Notes: a model not told the origin generated them from the sequence alone. DNA of 17,987 nt from Acidiphilium sp. CAG:727 (GCA_000437515.1 FR898447.1:2133-20119); one strand, 5' to 3'. Positions 6,710-13,877 are shown, counted from the stretch's first letter. Numbers and translations: made by a program.

Positions 6710-8617
6710 TTATAATCTACCCCCGAAAAATACTTTGACGCCGCTTTCTTTTCTCGCAAGCGTTACGTCGTTTAAGTGTTCTGCGCCGTCGTTATAGCCG
6801 TACTCGCAGAAAGTAACGTCGGGGGTAAGAAGCGCGCGTTCGTTTATAACCGAGCCGCCGAGTTTTTCGACCGCGGTAACCTCGAGTTTTTTGCCGTTCG
6901 TCAAAAGCCGGAGCGACGACGTGAACAGCGAACCTTCGCCGACGCACGACAAAGTAACGTATTCTACGGGTTTATTCTTTATCGCGATACGGAAAGTATG
7001 CGTTCCGCCCGCGTCGAAAGATACGAGCCCGGGTTTGATCGCGCCGGTATATTCGGGCGTTTCTTCCTTTTCGCCGGCGTACTTTACACGCACTTTTATT
7101 TTCGGCGAAGAAAACGCGTCCGGCGTCACCATGTCGATATACAGAACGCCGCAACCGATATTTTCTTTTATCTGTTCTTTAACCGATTTACAGAGATTTG
7201 CCCTGTAATTTTTAGTATTTTCGAACTGCCCCTTCGCGCTCTTTATTCCGTCACGGTATTTTTTCCACAATTTATCGGCGTTTTCGTTGATTTTCAAAAA
7301 GCCTTTTTCTATTTCGTCGAGTTTTTCGTAAACGGAAGAAAAGTCTTTTTCTCCCGCTTCGTATCCGTCGAAAATCTCTTTGCCGAGATAGTGAAGCCGC
7401 ATTTTAAGAAGTCTTTCGTAATCCGAATCGAAAATATCGGTCAGGACGTCCGCCGCTTCTCCTTCCGCGTTTTTCAACGAGGCTTCGAGTTTGTCGACAA
7501 GTTTTTCGGCAAGTCTTCTTTCGGTGAGTTTTACGAGGCTGTCGTCTTCGGCGATTTTACCGACCGACAGATTATACAGAACGTCGTTTAAGATCGGATC
7601 GCGATAAATTTCTCTCGCGGCAAGATCGTCGCTCAGTATTCCGGCGTAAACGTTTATCGCGTCGTCTTCCGATTTTATTTCGCCGTTCCAGAGTTTCGCC
7701 GCGTAGGCGATAACTGGATAAGATCCGAGATAGAAACTATCCGAACACTCCCACTCGGTCATAAGCATACCCATAGGCGAGTGTTTAAGCGCGTAATCGG
7801 TAAGCGTTTCGAGATTATACGTCGCGGAAGTCTGCCGCCCCCATACGCAACAGAAATATTCGAAACCGAGTTCGTCGTAAATCGAAAGCCAGTCTTTGCG
7901 GACTCTGCCCGTCCAGTGTCCTTTGGTTTCGCTGCCGATAAAGTTATAATTCCAGTGTCCGAGCAGAATATCTTTCGGAAGGTCGGGCAGAATATCGTAA
8001 TATTCGAAAAAATCGTCCCACATCATCATACGCTTGCCGAGTTTTCCGGCAAGTTCGTAGTCGTGAAGAACTTGTTTCAGGAAAATATCCTTTTTCGTTT
8101 CGCCGTTTTTAATTCTCTCTTTGCACGCCGGACATTCGCCGAATTCGAAAATTTCGTCGAGCCCCATGTGTATGTATTCGCCGTGAAAAAGCGCGGTTAC
8201 GTCGGATATGTATTTATCGAAAAATTCGTTGAGCCCGGGGTTGGAAGTACAACCGACCGCTCCGCGCGGATATATCGCGGGCGCCCAGCCTCTGCCCTGC
8301 GTTTTCTCGTCCGGAAATTCCGCAAGGTGAGCGAATTCTTTGTAAAAGAGCAATTTTTCGACGTGATAAAAGTTTTCGAACGCGGGAACGGCGGTAAGTC
8401 CGGAACTTTCGATATAATCGACTATCTCTTTCATTTCGTCGAGAGAATACGTTTCGTTCTCGTCGAAATGCGGAGTGTCTTCCGTTCTTACGCAGGTTTC
8501 AAGGTATAAAAATATGGTGTTATAGCCGTATTTTTTCGCTTTATCGACGTACGTTTTCACGTAGTCGATCGTTTCTTTCTGCCTGGCAAGGTCTATCTGC
8601 AAAGCGTACATTTTCAT
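6710..8617 (-). CDS. GH20-like beta-N-acetylhexosaminidase
   Basis: Predicted exo-acting hexosaminidase of the GH20 type, which removes terminal GlcNAc or GalNAc by substrate-assisted catalysis. The 635-aa protein opens directly with a TIM barrel (about 3-330). HMGLDE at 150-155 matches the family HxGxDE motif, giving Asp154/Glu155 as the catalytic pair. Further barrel landmarks are AVPAFENFYH (76-85), MMMWDDFF (197-204) and GHWNYNF. A helical, charged stretch (about 330-510) and a beta-rich C-terminus follow. No signal peptide or preceding GH20b domain is seen, so it is probably cytoplasmic. AGAGG lies 9 bases before ATG 8617; M3 is an alternative start. It is first in an operon with the CE15 and GH2 genes, 2 bases before the next start. 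The sequence is divergent, so substrate is uncertain and another clan GH-K activity is possible. Confidence 0.75.
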   Translation of the reverse strand: MKMYALQIDLARQKETIDYVKTYVDKAKKYGYNTIFLYLETCVRTEDTPHFDENETYSLDEMKEIVDYIESSGLTAVPAFENFYHVEKLLFYKEFAHLAEFPDEKTQGRGWAPAIYPRGAVGCTSNPGLNEFFDKYISDVTALFHGEYIHMGLDEIFEFGECPACKERIKNGETKKDIFLKQVLHDYELAGKLGKRMMMWDDFFEYYDILPDLPKDILLGHWNYNFIGSETKGHWTGRVRKDWLSIYDELGFEYFCCVWGRQTSATYNLETLTDYALKHSPMGMLMTEWECSDSFYLGSYPVIAYAAKLWNGEIKSEDDAINVYAGILSDDLAAREIYRDPILNDVLYNLSVGKIAEDDSLVKLTERRLAEKLVDKLEASLKNAEGEAADVLTDIFDSDYERLLKMRLHYLGKEIFDGYEAGEKDFSSVYEKLDEIEKGFLKINENADKLWKKYRDGIKSAKGQFENTKNYRANLCKSVKEQIKENIGCGVLYIDMVTPDAFSSPKIKVRVKYAGEKEETPEYTGAIKPGLVSFDAGGTHTFRIAIKNKPVEYVTLSCVGEGSLFTSSLRLLTNGKKLEVTAVEKLGGSVINERALLTPDVTFCEYGYNDGAEHLNDVTLARKESGVKVFFGGRL

Positions 8618-8634
8618 AAAATTTTTCCTCTGCG

Positions 8635-8648
8635 AAACGCAACCGTTT
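8635..8648. promoter_or_regulatory. Possible operator palindrome in the leader of the GH20-CE15-GH2 operon
   Basis: AAACG-CAAC-CGTTT is an imperfectly spaced inverted repeat of two five-base arms. It lies between the predicted transcription start and the GH20 start codon. A repressor bound here could block transcription. No regulator gene is in the window, and a short palindrome like this can occur by chance. Confidence 0.25.
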
Positions 8649-8681
8649 TACAGGCTTTCGCCGTCGGTTATTCGCCCGTTT

Positions 8682-8711
8682 ATTTTAACATACGCGACTT
8701 TATCTCGTCAA
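8682..8711 (-). promoter_or_regulatory. Sigma-A-type promoter of the GH20-CE15-GH2 operon
   Basis: On the minus strand, TTGACG (8706-8711) and TAAAAT (8682-8687) are separated by 18 bases. This predicts a start near 8675 and a leader of about 58 bases before the GH20 ATG. It is the only good hexamer pair upstream of the operon. Confidence 0.6.
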
Positions 8712-8764
8712 GAAATATTTCGAAATTAAATACGAAGACCGCATTTTAATATAAATTCTAAAAA

Positions 8765-8818
8765 AATAAGTAAAAATATGAATAAAAAATAAGTAAAATA
8801 CGAATAAGTAAAAACGCG
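8765..8818. repeat. Three direct repeats AATAAGTAAAA upstream of the glycosidase operon
   Basis: Exact copies of AATAAGTAAAA begin at 8765, 8788 and 8803, with spacings of 23 and 15 bases, in an A/T-rich block. They lie about 55-110 bases upstream of the operon's -35 element. They could be binding sites for an activator or an UP-like A-tract region. No function is demonstrated. Confidence 0.5.
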
Positions 8819-8869
8819 GATGCAACGCATATCCATTAGAGATTTGATTTTACCGTAACGTACACTACG

Positions 8870-8923
8870 CGGTAAACCTCCCTTCGGTGGATTCTTCGGC
8901 TTCGCCTCAAAATGACGGTTAAT
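8870..8923 (+). repeat. Interspersed repeat ending in AAAATGACGG
   Basis: Positions 8879-8923 (CCTCCCTTCGG, then TTCTTCGGCTTCGCC, ending TCAAAATGACGG) resemble the element at 23-59 and the many dispersed 'TTCGGCTTCGCC...ATGACGG' units of Firmicute genomes. A TTTACCG/CGGTAAA stem (about 8849-8876) lies beside it. With the promoter and direct repeats this accounts for most of the 331-base gap at 8618-8948. I see no gene there. Confidence 0.5.
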
Positions 8924-8948
8924 AAAACGCGCAACTGCGATAATCGCT

Positions 8949-9494
8949 CTATACGGTGGTTTTATACCGATCGTAACAATCGTCGAAATAGAGTTTTATC
9001 CCCTCCGAGATGACCGTTGCGATCTTCCATATCCGCGCCATTCTGACAAACCCCAGATCGGTTTGACCCGACCTTTTTTCGGTCACAACTCCGATTAAAT
9101 TCGCGTCGCCGACGGCGGATAAACTCTTGCTTACACCGAGTCCGGGCTTTAACGCTCCTTCGGAAATTTTTATCGTTCCGACCTCTTCGCTTTTCCCGAC
9201 CGCCGCGTCTATCGCAAGCACTTTGTCCAGCGGATGGGCTTTTAATAAAAACTTTTTGAGCGGTTCGATTTCTTTTGCCGTAATGGGGTTGGCGAACGAG
9301 CCGTACACGAACGTTCTGCCCTTAATCGCTTCGCTTAAAAAACTCCCGACCATAGGGCCTAAACTGTCGCCGATAACGGCGTCCGTACCTATACACGCGA
9401 CTATGAATTTTTTACCTTTGAAAATCTGCGACAAAAAACCCGAAATTCCTCTCGCGGAATATTCGTTTTCGACGTTAAATCCTATACTTTTCAT
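8949..9494 (-). CDS. yyaC: YyaC/DUF1256 family sporulation-associated putative protease
   Basis: A 181-aa protein of the YyaC family (DUF1256), which has a fold related to HybD-type and germination proteases and is linked to sporulation in Bacillus. Visible family blocks are CIGTDAVIGDSLGPMVG (34-50) with conserved Asp38 and Asp43, FVYGSFANPITA (62-73), AIDAAVG (94-100) with Asp96, and LKPGLGVSKSLSAVGD (115-130). No membrane segment or signal peptide is seen, so it should be cytoplasmic (forespore or mother cell unknown). No Shine-Dalgarno sequence precedes ATG 9494. A TTTACA-17-TAATAT pair (9499-9527, minus) ends 4 bases before the ATG, so a leaderless transcript is conceivable. It is divergent from cvpA. 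Its presence suggests a spore-forming ancestry. Family assignment is secure; biochemical function is not. Confidence 0.88.
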   Translation of the reverse strand: MKSIGFNVENEYSARGISGFLSQIFKGKKFIVACIGTDAVIGDSLGPMVGSFLSEAIKGRTFVYGSFANPITAKEIEPLKKFLLKAHPLDKVLAIDAAVGKSEEVGTIKISEGALKPGLGVSKSLSAVGDANLIGVVTEKRSGQTDLGFVRMARIWKIATVISEGIKLYFDDCYDRYKTTV

Positions 9495-9498
9495 ATTA

Positions 9499-9527
9499 AT
9501 ATTATTTACACAAAAAATATTTGTAAA
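9499..9527 (-). promoter_or_regulatory. Candidate promoter of yyaC
   Basis: On the minus strand, TTTACA (9522-9527) and TAATAT (9499-9504) are 17 bases apart. The predicted start would fall on or within a few bases of the yyaC ATG, meaning little or no leader. The placement is unusual, so this call is tentative; a sporulation sigma factor promoter further upstream is an alternative. Confidence 0.35.
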
Positions 9528-9532
9528 CTTGC

Positions 9533-9561
9533 TTGCAAAATTTTCGGGTAAGTGTTATAAT
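9533..9561 (+). promoter_or_regulatory. Sigma-A-type promoter of cvpA
   Basis: TTGCAA (9533-9538) and a perfect TATAAT (9556-9561) are separated by 17 bases. The start is predicted near 9568, leaving a leader of about 45 bases that ends in GGAGG (9601-9605), seven bases before the cvpA ATG. Its -35 element nearly abuts that of the divergent yyaC promoter. Confidence 0.8.
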
Positions 9562-9612
9562 GGGAACATAATTGATAATCGGTGTTTCATAAGTTGATAC
9601 GGAGGTCGTCTT

Positions 9613-10257
9613 ATGGTTGTTGACATAGTATGCGGCGCGCTGCTCCTTATTTTCGGGCTTTTCGGCGTGTTTAAGGGCTTCGCCCGTCAGATATTCAAGT
9701 TTGCGAGTTTCTTCGCCGCCGTGATAGGCGCGTTTTTACTCGTAAAGCCCGCGTTCGATTTCTGCTACGCTCTCGGCTTCGGCAAAAGTTGGTACGATGT
9801 GATGGCGGGCGCGTTTAATACGGACGGCTGGCTCGGCGCGTTGGGTAAAAAGATTACGGATTACGCCGCTTCCTGCGGTAAAACGAGCGGTCAGTTCTGG
9901 GCGGGCATCGTAATGAACGCCTGTCTTTTCGTCGCTCTCGCCATTCTTCTGGGCTTGGCGTTCAATATCCTCAAAAAGATAGTTTTCCCGATAGCGGATA
10001 TGCCCGTAATCAAGGTTTTCGACCGTATTTTAGGTTTGGTTCTCGGTTTGTTCTGGGCGTGCCTTATTATCGTATGCGTCATACTTCTTCTCGATCAGGC
10101 GATCGCTCCGAACGTAAAAGCGGTAAACGACTGGCTGTTAAAGACGAAGGCGGATTCGCCGGTAGTGGGCAAATACCTGTGGGATTATATCGATAAGATC
10201 GGCTATGCCATCTACGATATAGTCAAATTTATCTGCGGGAAAATCAAACTTGCGTAA
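9613..10257 (+). CDS. CvpA family membrane protein
   Basis: A 214-aa integral membrane protein with four clear hydrophobic segments (about residues 3-20, 27-45, 95-118 and 138-160). The family's characteristic DRILG (137-141) stands at the start of the last segment. CvpA proteins were named for a requirement in colicin V production; in most bacteria the role is poorly defined, with links to envelope stress. The C-terminal 50 residues are amphipathic and probably cytosolic or membrane-associated. GGAGG at 9601-9605 with a 7-base spacer supports the start, and the gene has its own strong promoter and terminator, so it appears monocistronic. Length is within the family range. Family membership is likely; function is unknown. 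Confidence 0.82.
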   Translation: MVVDIVCGALLLIFGLFGVFKGFARQIFKFASFFAAVIGAFLLVKPAFDFCYALGFGKSWYDVMAGAFNTDGWLGALGKKITDYAASCGKTSGQFWAGIVMNACLFVALAILLGLAFNILKKIVFPIADMPVIKVFDRILGLVLGLFWACLIIVCVILLLDQAIAPNVKAVNDWLLKTKADSPVVGKYLWDYIDKIGYAIYDIVKFICGKIKLA

Positions 10258-10282
10258 TTTAATTTATAAATAAAGCGTATTC

Positions 10283-10313
10283 ACCGCGGGCCGGAATCCG
10301 GCTCGCGGTTTTT
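10283..10313 (+). terminator. Rho-independent terminator after cvpA
   Basis: The arms ACCGCGGGCCGG (10283-10294) and CCGGCTCGCGGT (10298-10309) form a 12-base-pair stem with one G-T wobble and a three-base loop. The stem is followed directly by a TTTTT run (10309-10313). It begins 26 bases after the cvpA stop. Confidence 0.88.
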
Positions 10314-10369
10314 ATATTCCGACGGTTTTGCCTTTCGTAAGACACTTTCGGCACTACACGATAACGACT

Positions 10370-10482
10370 GTCTTTGCGAGACCCCTTGCGGGTCGTGGCA
10401 ATCTCGAAGATTGGAGTACGTCCGTTTATGCAGCCACTTCGCCCTCTATTGCGGGGATCGCCACGCTACGCTCGCGATGACG
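10370..10482. repeat. MITE-like interspersed repeat with imperfect terminal inverted repeats
   Basis: The left end reads GTCTTTGCGAG...CGTGGCAATCTC (10370-10405). The right end, on the opposite strand, reads GTCATCGCGAG...CGTGGCGATCCC (10453-10482). The ends match at about 9 of 11 and 10 of 12 positions in the two blocks. An internal GACCC/GGGTC stem (10380-10394) is present in the left arm. There is no reading frame. It lies in the 517-base gap between cvpA and ftsH, upstream of the ftsH promoter. This is the widely dispersed 'GTCATTGCGAG...GTGGCAATCTC' type of element. Confidence 0.65.
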
Positions 10483-10599
10483 GACTTGAACTCCCCCGGA
10501 AGGGTGGTTCGATTCAAGAGTCGTTTGTATGTCCGTAAAGTAACGAATCGATAAAAAGGGGTTGATAAAGTTTCTTTTTCCGTTTTTTTCGTTTGCGTA

Positions 10600-10628
10600 T
10601 TTACATTTTTTGTGATATGATATATAAT
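10600..10628 (+). promoter_or_regulatory. Sigma-A-type promoter of ftsH
   Basis: TTTACA (10600-10605) and a perfect TATAAT (10623-10628) are 17 bases apart. The predicted start near 10635 gives ftsH an unusually long leader of about 140 bases. The leader begins with three ACTATA-like copies. Confidence 0.78.
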
Positions 10629-10669
10629 ACTATAACTATAACTATTGCGGTCGAAAACTATGCGATCAA

Positions 10670-10683
10670 ACGACCACGGTCGT
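10670..10683. promoter_or_regulatory. Inverted repeat in the ftsH leader
   Basis: ACGACC-AC-GGTCGT is an exact six-base inverted repeat, about 35-48 bases downstream of the predicted ftsH transcription start. It could be an operator or a small RNA hairpin. The 5' end of the leader (AACTATAA) is also complementary to TTATAGTT near the ribosome binding site (about 10746-10753), which may allow long-range pairing. Confidence 0.35.
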
Positions 10684-10774
10684 CTTTGCGGGCTGAGCGT
10701 TTAACGTTTATTCCGGGTTCGCGTCTTATAACGACCTTACGCCTTTTATAGTTAAATAACTCGGGAGAGGTTAA

Positions 10775-12826
10775 ATGAAGAAATCAACTAAAACAATTAT
10801 TATCGTGGCGGTAGTTCTTATCGCCGTGATAGGGGTGTTGTCTCTTGCGGGCGTTCTGACAAATTCGGCGAGAAAGAAAACGACTTCCGAATTTTTCGGT
10901 TACGCGGGTATCACCGTAGAGGAGAGCGCAGGCGGCGAAGTCGTCTATAAATTCAATAAAGACAACTGCAAATTCGACAGCATTCTTATCGACACTTACA
11001 CGATTAAAGGTCTGAAAGACGGAAAAGTCCTTTACACGACCTACCGCGACATTTACGCCGCCACCACCGAAAACGAACTCAACCTTCTGAAAGCGCACGG
11101 AATCGCTTACGACTGCGCAGACCCGAATTCCGGTTCTTTCTGGTCGAGTCTTATCATGCCCACGATTATGCTCGTTCTCGGCGTACTGGTGTTTATGTTC
11201 CTTATGCGGCAGATGGGCGGAGGCGGAAAAGGCGCGATGGACTTCGGTAAGACGAAGGCTCGCGTGACGCAGAATATAAGGGTTCGCTTCACCGACGTCG
11301 CAGGCGCGGAAGAAGAAAAAGAAGAACTCAAAGAAGTAGTCGAATTCCTTAAAAATCCCCGTAAATTCTCGGCTCTCGGCGCAAAAATCCCCAAGGGTGT
11401 GCTTTTGGTAGGCCCTCCGGGAACGGGTAAAACCTTGTTTGCGAAAGCGGTTGCGGGCGAGGCTAACGTTCCTTTCTTCTCGATAAGCGGTTCCGATTTC
11501 GTAGAAATGTTCGTCGGCGTCGGCGCAAGCAGAGTAAGAGATTTGTTTGCCATGGCTAAAAAGAGTATGCCATGTATAGTCTTCATCGACGAAATCGACG
11601 CCGTAGGTCGTCAGCGCGGCGCAGGATTGGGCGGCGGTAACGACGAAAGAGAACAGACTCTTAACCAGTTACTCGTACAGATGGACGGTTTCGAAGCCAA
11701 CGAGGGCATTATCATCATGGCGGCGACCAACCGCGCGGATATTCTCGACCCCGCTCTTCTTCGTCCGGGCAGATTCGACCGTCAGATCTACGTCAACATG
11801 CCCGACGTAAGAGGCAGAGAGCAGATTCTTAAAGTACACTCGCGCAACAAACCCCTTGCCCCGGACGTCAACTTCAAAGTTCTCGCCCGTATGACTTCGG
11901 GCTTTTCGGGCGCGGATATTGCCAACCTTATGAACGAAGCGGCTATTCTCGCCGCGAGAAATGACGAAAAGGCGATTACCAACGTAGATCTTTACGAGGC
12001 AATCAACAAGGTAATAATAGGACCGCAAAAGAAGAGCCGACTCGTTACCGAAACGGATAAACGCATAACCGCTTATCACGAATCGGGACACGCGATACTC
12101 GCCAAACTTCTGCCCAACTGCGACCCCGTGCAGGAAGTTTCCATTATTCCGCGCGGAATGGCTGCGGGCTATACCATGACGCGTCCCGACAACGACAACA
12201 ACCACCTTGAAAAAGCCAAACTTCTCGACGACATCGTAATGACGCTCGGCGGAAGAGTTGCCGAAGAACTCATCATACAAGACGTTTCGGCGGGCGCTTC
12301 CAATGACATTTCGGTCGTAACCGACAGAGCGAGAAAAATGGTTACCGAGTGGGGTATGAGCGAAAAAATCGGCCCCGTCAACTACGGCGACAACGATCAG
12401 ATTTTCGTCGGAAGAGATTACCAGACGAGGGCGAATTACAGCGAAAGCATGGCGGCTCTGATCGATTCCGAAATCGAAACGATTATCAAAGACGCGTATA
12501 AAAAGGCAACCGAACTTCTTTCGGCGAACAAGAGCCTGCTCGACGTAATGGCGAGAGTTTTAATCGAAAACGAAACCATTTATCAGGACGAAGTCGATAT
12601 GATTATGGCGGGCAAATCGGCTGCGGAAGTCGGCGCGTATATAGAAGAACGCCAGAAACACGCCGCAACCAACCCGTTCGCGCGCACGTCCGCAAAAATA
12701 AACGCGGAAGAGGAAGCGAAGGCGAACGCTTCGGCTACGCCCGTAAAACCGACGTCTTCCCCCGACGCGACCGAAACCAAGCCCGAAACTCCGACGGAAA
12801 CCCCGACGGACGACAAACCCGAATAA
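10775..12826 (+). CDS. ftsH: ATP-dependent zinc metalloprotease FtsH
   Basis: Membrane-anchored AAA+ protease that extracts and degrades membrane and short-lived regulatory proteins. Domain order in the 683 aa: TM1 (about 7-28), extracytoplasmic domain (30-123), TM2 (about 125-145), AAA+ module with Walker A GPPGTGKT (213-220), Walker B FIDEID (270-275) and second region of homology ATNRADILDPALLRPGRFD (317-335), then the M41 protease with HESGH (435-439) and third zinc ligand Asp511 in ASNDIS. The AAA pore motif FVEMFVG (242-248) is intact. The last 40 or so residues are rich in Ala, Thr, Pro and Glu, a disordered tail. A GGGAGAGG site precedes the ATG. It has its own promoter and long leader. 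The next gene, parB, follows after 39 bases and may be co-transcribed. Confidence 0.98.
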   Translation: MKKSTKTIIIVAVVLIAVIGVLSLAGVLTNSARKKTTSEFFGYAGITVEESAGGEVVYKFNKDNCKFDSILIDTYTIKGLKDGKVLYTTYRDIYAATTENELNLLKAHGIAYDCADPNSGSFWSSLIMPTIMLVLGVLVFMFLMRQMGGGGKGAMDFGKTKARVTQNIRVRFTDVAGAEEEKEELKEVVEFLKNPRKFSALGAKIPKGVLLVGPPGTGKTLFAKAVAGEANVPFFSISGSDFVEMFVGVGASRVRDLFAMAKKSMPCIVFIDEIDAVGRQRGAGLGGGNDEREQTLNQLLVQMDGFEANEGIIIMAATNRADILDPALLRPGRFDRQIYVNMPDVRGREQILKVHSRNKPLAPDVNFKVLARMTSGFSGADIANLMNEAAILAARNDEKAITNVDLYEAINKVIIGPQKKSRLVTETDKRITAYHESGHAILAKLLPNCDPVQEVSIIPRGMAAGYTMTRPDNDNNHLEKAKLLDDIVMTLGGRVAEELIIQDVSAGASNDISVVTDRARKMVTEWGMSEKIGPVNYGDNDQIFVGRDYQTRANYSESMAALIDSEIETIIKDAYKKATELLSANKSLLDVMARVLIENETIYQDEVDMIMAGKSAAEVGAYIEERQKHAATNPFARTSAKINAEEEAKANASATPVKPTSSPDATETKPETPTETPTDDKPE

Positions 12827-12833
12827 TTTTACG

Positions 12834-12853
12834 GCCTTCCCTTCGGGGAAGGC
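12834..12853 (+). repeat. UUCG-tetraloop hairpin between ftsH and parB
   Basis: GCCTTCCC (12834-12841), loop TTCG and GGGAAGGC (12846-12853) form a perfect eight-base-pair stem closed by the very stable C(UUCG)G tetraloop. No T-run follows, so it is not a typical terminator. The same CCTTCCC/GGGAAGG core recurs at 13784-13803, 13968-13986 and 15504-15523. The 3' arm is the only purine-rich ribosome-binding candidate for parB, 13 bases before its ATG. Confidence 0.75.
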
Positions 12854-12865
12854 TTACGATTCGTT

Positions 12866-13702
12866 ATGACAACCGAGAACGAAAACACAACCGACGAGAT
12901 TAAAAATCTCGACGTGAATACGGTCTACCCGAACCCCGACCAACCCCGAAAAGCGTTCGACGAAGCCTCGCTTAAAGAACTAGCCGACAGCATAACGAAG
13001 CACGGCGTAATTCAGCCCGTGACGGTCGTCAAAACCGACAAGGGATACATGATAGTCGCCGGCGAAAGGAGATATCGCGCAACGCTTAAAGCGGGACTGA
13101 AAACCGTGCCTGCGGTCGTTAAAAATTACGACGAAAAAGAAACGAAAGAAGTAGCCCTTCTCGAAAATCTTCAACGCGAGGACCTAAACCCCATCGAAGA
13201 AGCCCGCGCCATAAAACGCCTTATGGACGAATTCGCCTTAACGCAGGACGAAGTCGCCGAACGGCTCGGCAAAAGCCGCTCCGCCATAGCGAACACATTG
13301 CGTCTGTTGGCTCTTTCGCCCGAAGTAACCCGTCTCGTCGTAAACGGCGAACTGTCGGCGGGGCATGCCCGCGCGCTGGTAACTTTTCCGTTCGTAAAAC
13401 AATCCGCGCTGGCGCGTAAAGCCGTAAAAGACGGGTGGAGCGTAAGAGATTTAGAAGCCTTTATCCGAAAACTAAACGGCGAAAAGCCTAAACCCAAGCC
13501 GAAAAAACAAGCGGATACGTGCCTCGAACTCCGCGATCTGGTAGAGCGCATGCAACGCGTTTTCGGCACGAAAGTTTCAGCAATCGGCAACGACGACAAA
13601 GGGCGGATTTACGTAGACTATTTCACCCGCGACGATCTCGATCGTCTGGCGGAACTCATAGAGTACGCCGAAGACAAAACCGAAGAAATCTTCGGTAAAT
13701 AA
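12866..13702 (+). CDS. ParB/Spo0J-family partition protein
   Basis: DNA-binding CTPase-type clamp of the ParB family, which loads at parS sites to organise and segregate the origin region. The 278 aa show the N-terminal ParB core with QPRKAF (26-31), GERRYRA (66-72, the nucleotide/clamp motif) and ENLQREDLNPIEEA (100-113), then a KorB-type helix-turn-helix LTQDEVAERLGKSRSAIANT (125-144). A Pro/Lys-rich linker (about 205-215) and a C-terminal dimerisation domain follow. No parA is next to it, and I noticed no match to the TGTTTCACGTGAAACA parS consensus. It could therefore be an orphan ParB or a Noc-like paralogue rather than the main Spo0J. It starts 39 bases after ftsH, and its likely ribosome site sits inside a hairpin. 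Family certain, exact orthology not. Confidence 0.92.
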   Translation: MTTENENTTDEIKNLDVNTVYPNPDQPRKAFDEASLKELADSITKHGVIQPVTVVKTDKGYMIVAGERRYRATLKAGLKTVPAVVKNYDEKETKEVALLENLQREDLNPIEEARAIKRLMDEFALTQDEVAERLGKSRSAIANTLRLLALSPEVTRLVVNGELSAGHARALVTFPFVKQSALARKAVKDGWSVRDLEAFIRKLNGEKPKPKPKKQADTCLELRDLVERMQRVFGTKVSAIGNDDKGRIYVDYFTRDDLDRLAELIEYAEDKTEEIFGK

Positions 13703-13783
13703 ACTTCTATCGCCAATCGTTACGACGATTTGACGCCGTCTTTTAGTACCCCTTGCGGGTGAATCAATGACGTGTTTCTCTTG

Positions 13784-13829
13784 CCTTCCCCTGGCGGGGA
13801 AGGTGGCAACGAAGTTGACGAAAGAGGTC
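13784..13829 (+). repeat. Interspersed hairpin repeat (copy B), left half of an inverted pair
   Basis: CCTTCCCC-TGGC-GGGGAAGG (13784-13803) is a perfect eight-pair hairpin. It is followed by TGGCAACGAAGTTGACG and GAAAGAGGTC, the same layout as copy A (130-240) and copy D (17752-17807). Together with copy C it forms a 137-base inverted structure. Confidence 0.65.
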
Positions 13830-13877
13830 AAATGGCGAAAAATTTACGTTTGCGACCGATATAAAAGTTGCGTACAG

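Noticed and set aside
6776..8509. Long plus-strand frames (6776-7591, 7781-8509) opposite the GH20-like gene
   Set aside because: They are antisense shadows caused by codon bias; the minus-strand frame has the HMGLDE motif and a good ribosome site.
8765..8818. CRISPR-like array
   Set aside because: The repeats are only 11 bases, spaced irregularly at 23 and 15 bases, A/T-rich, and there are no cas genes.
12834..12853. Terminator between ftsH and parB
   Set aside because: The hairpin is strong but is followed by TTACGATTCG rather than a T-run, so termination is not supported.
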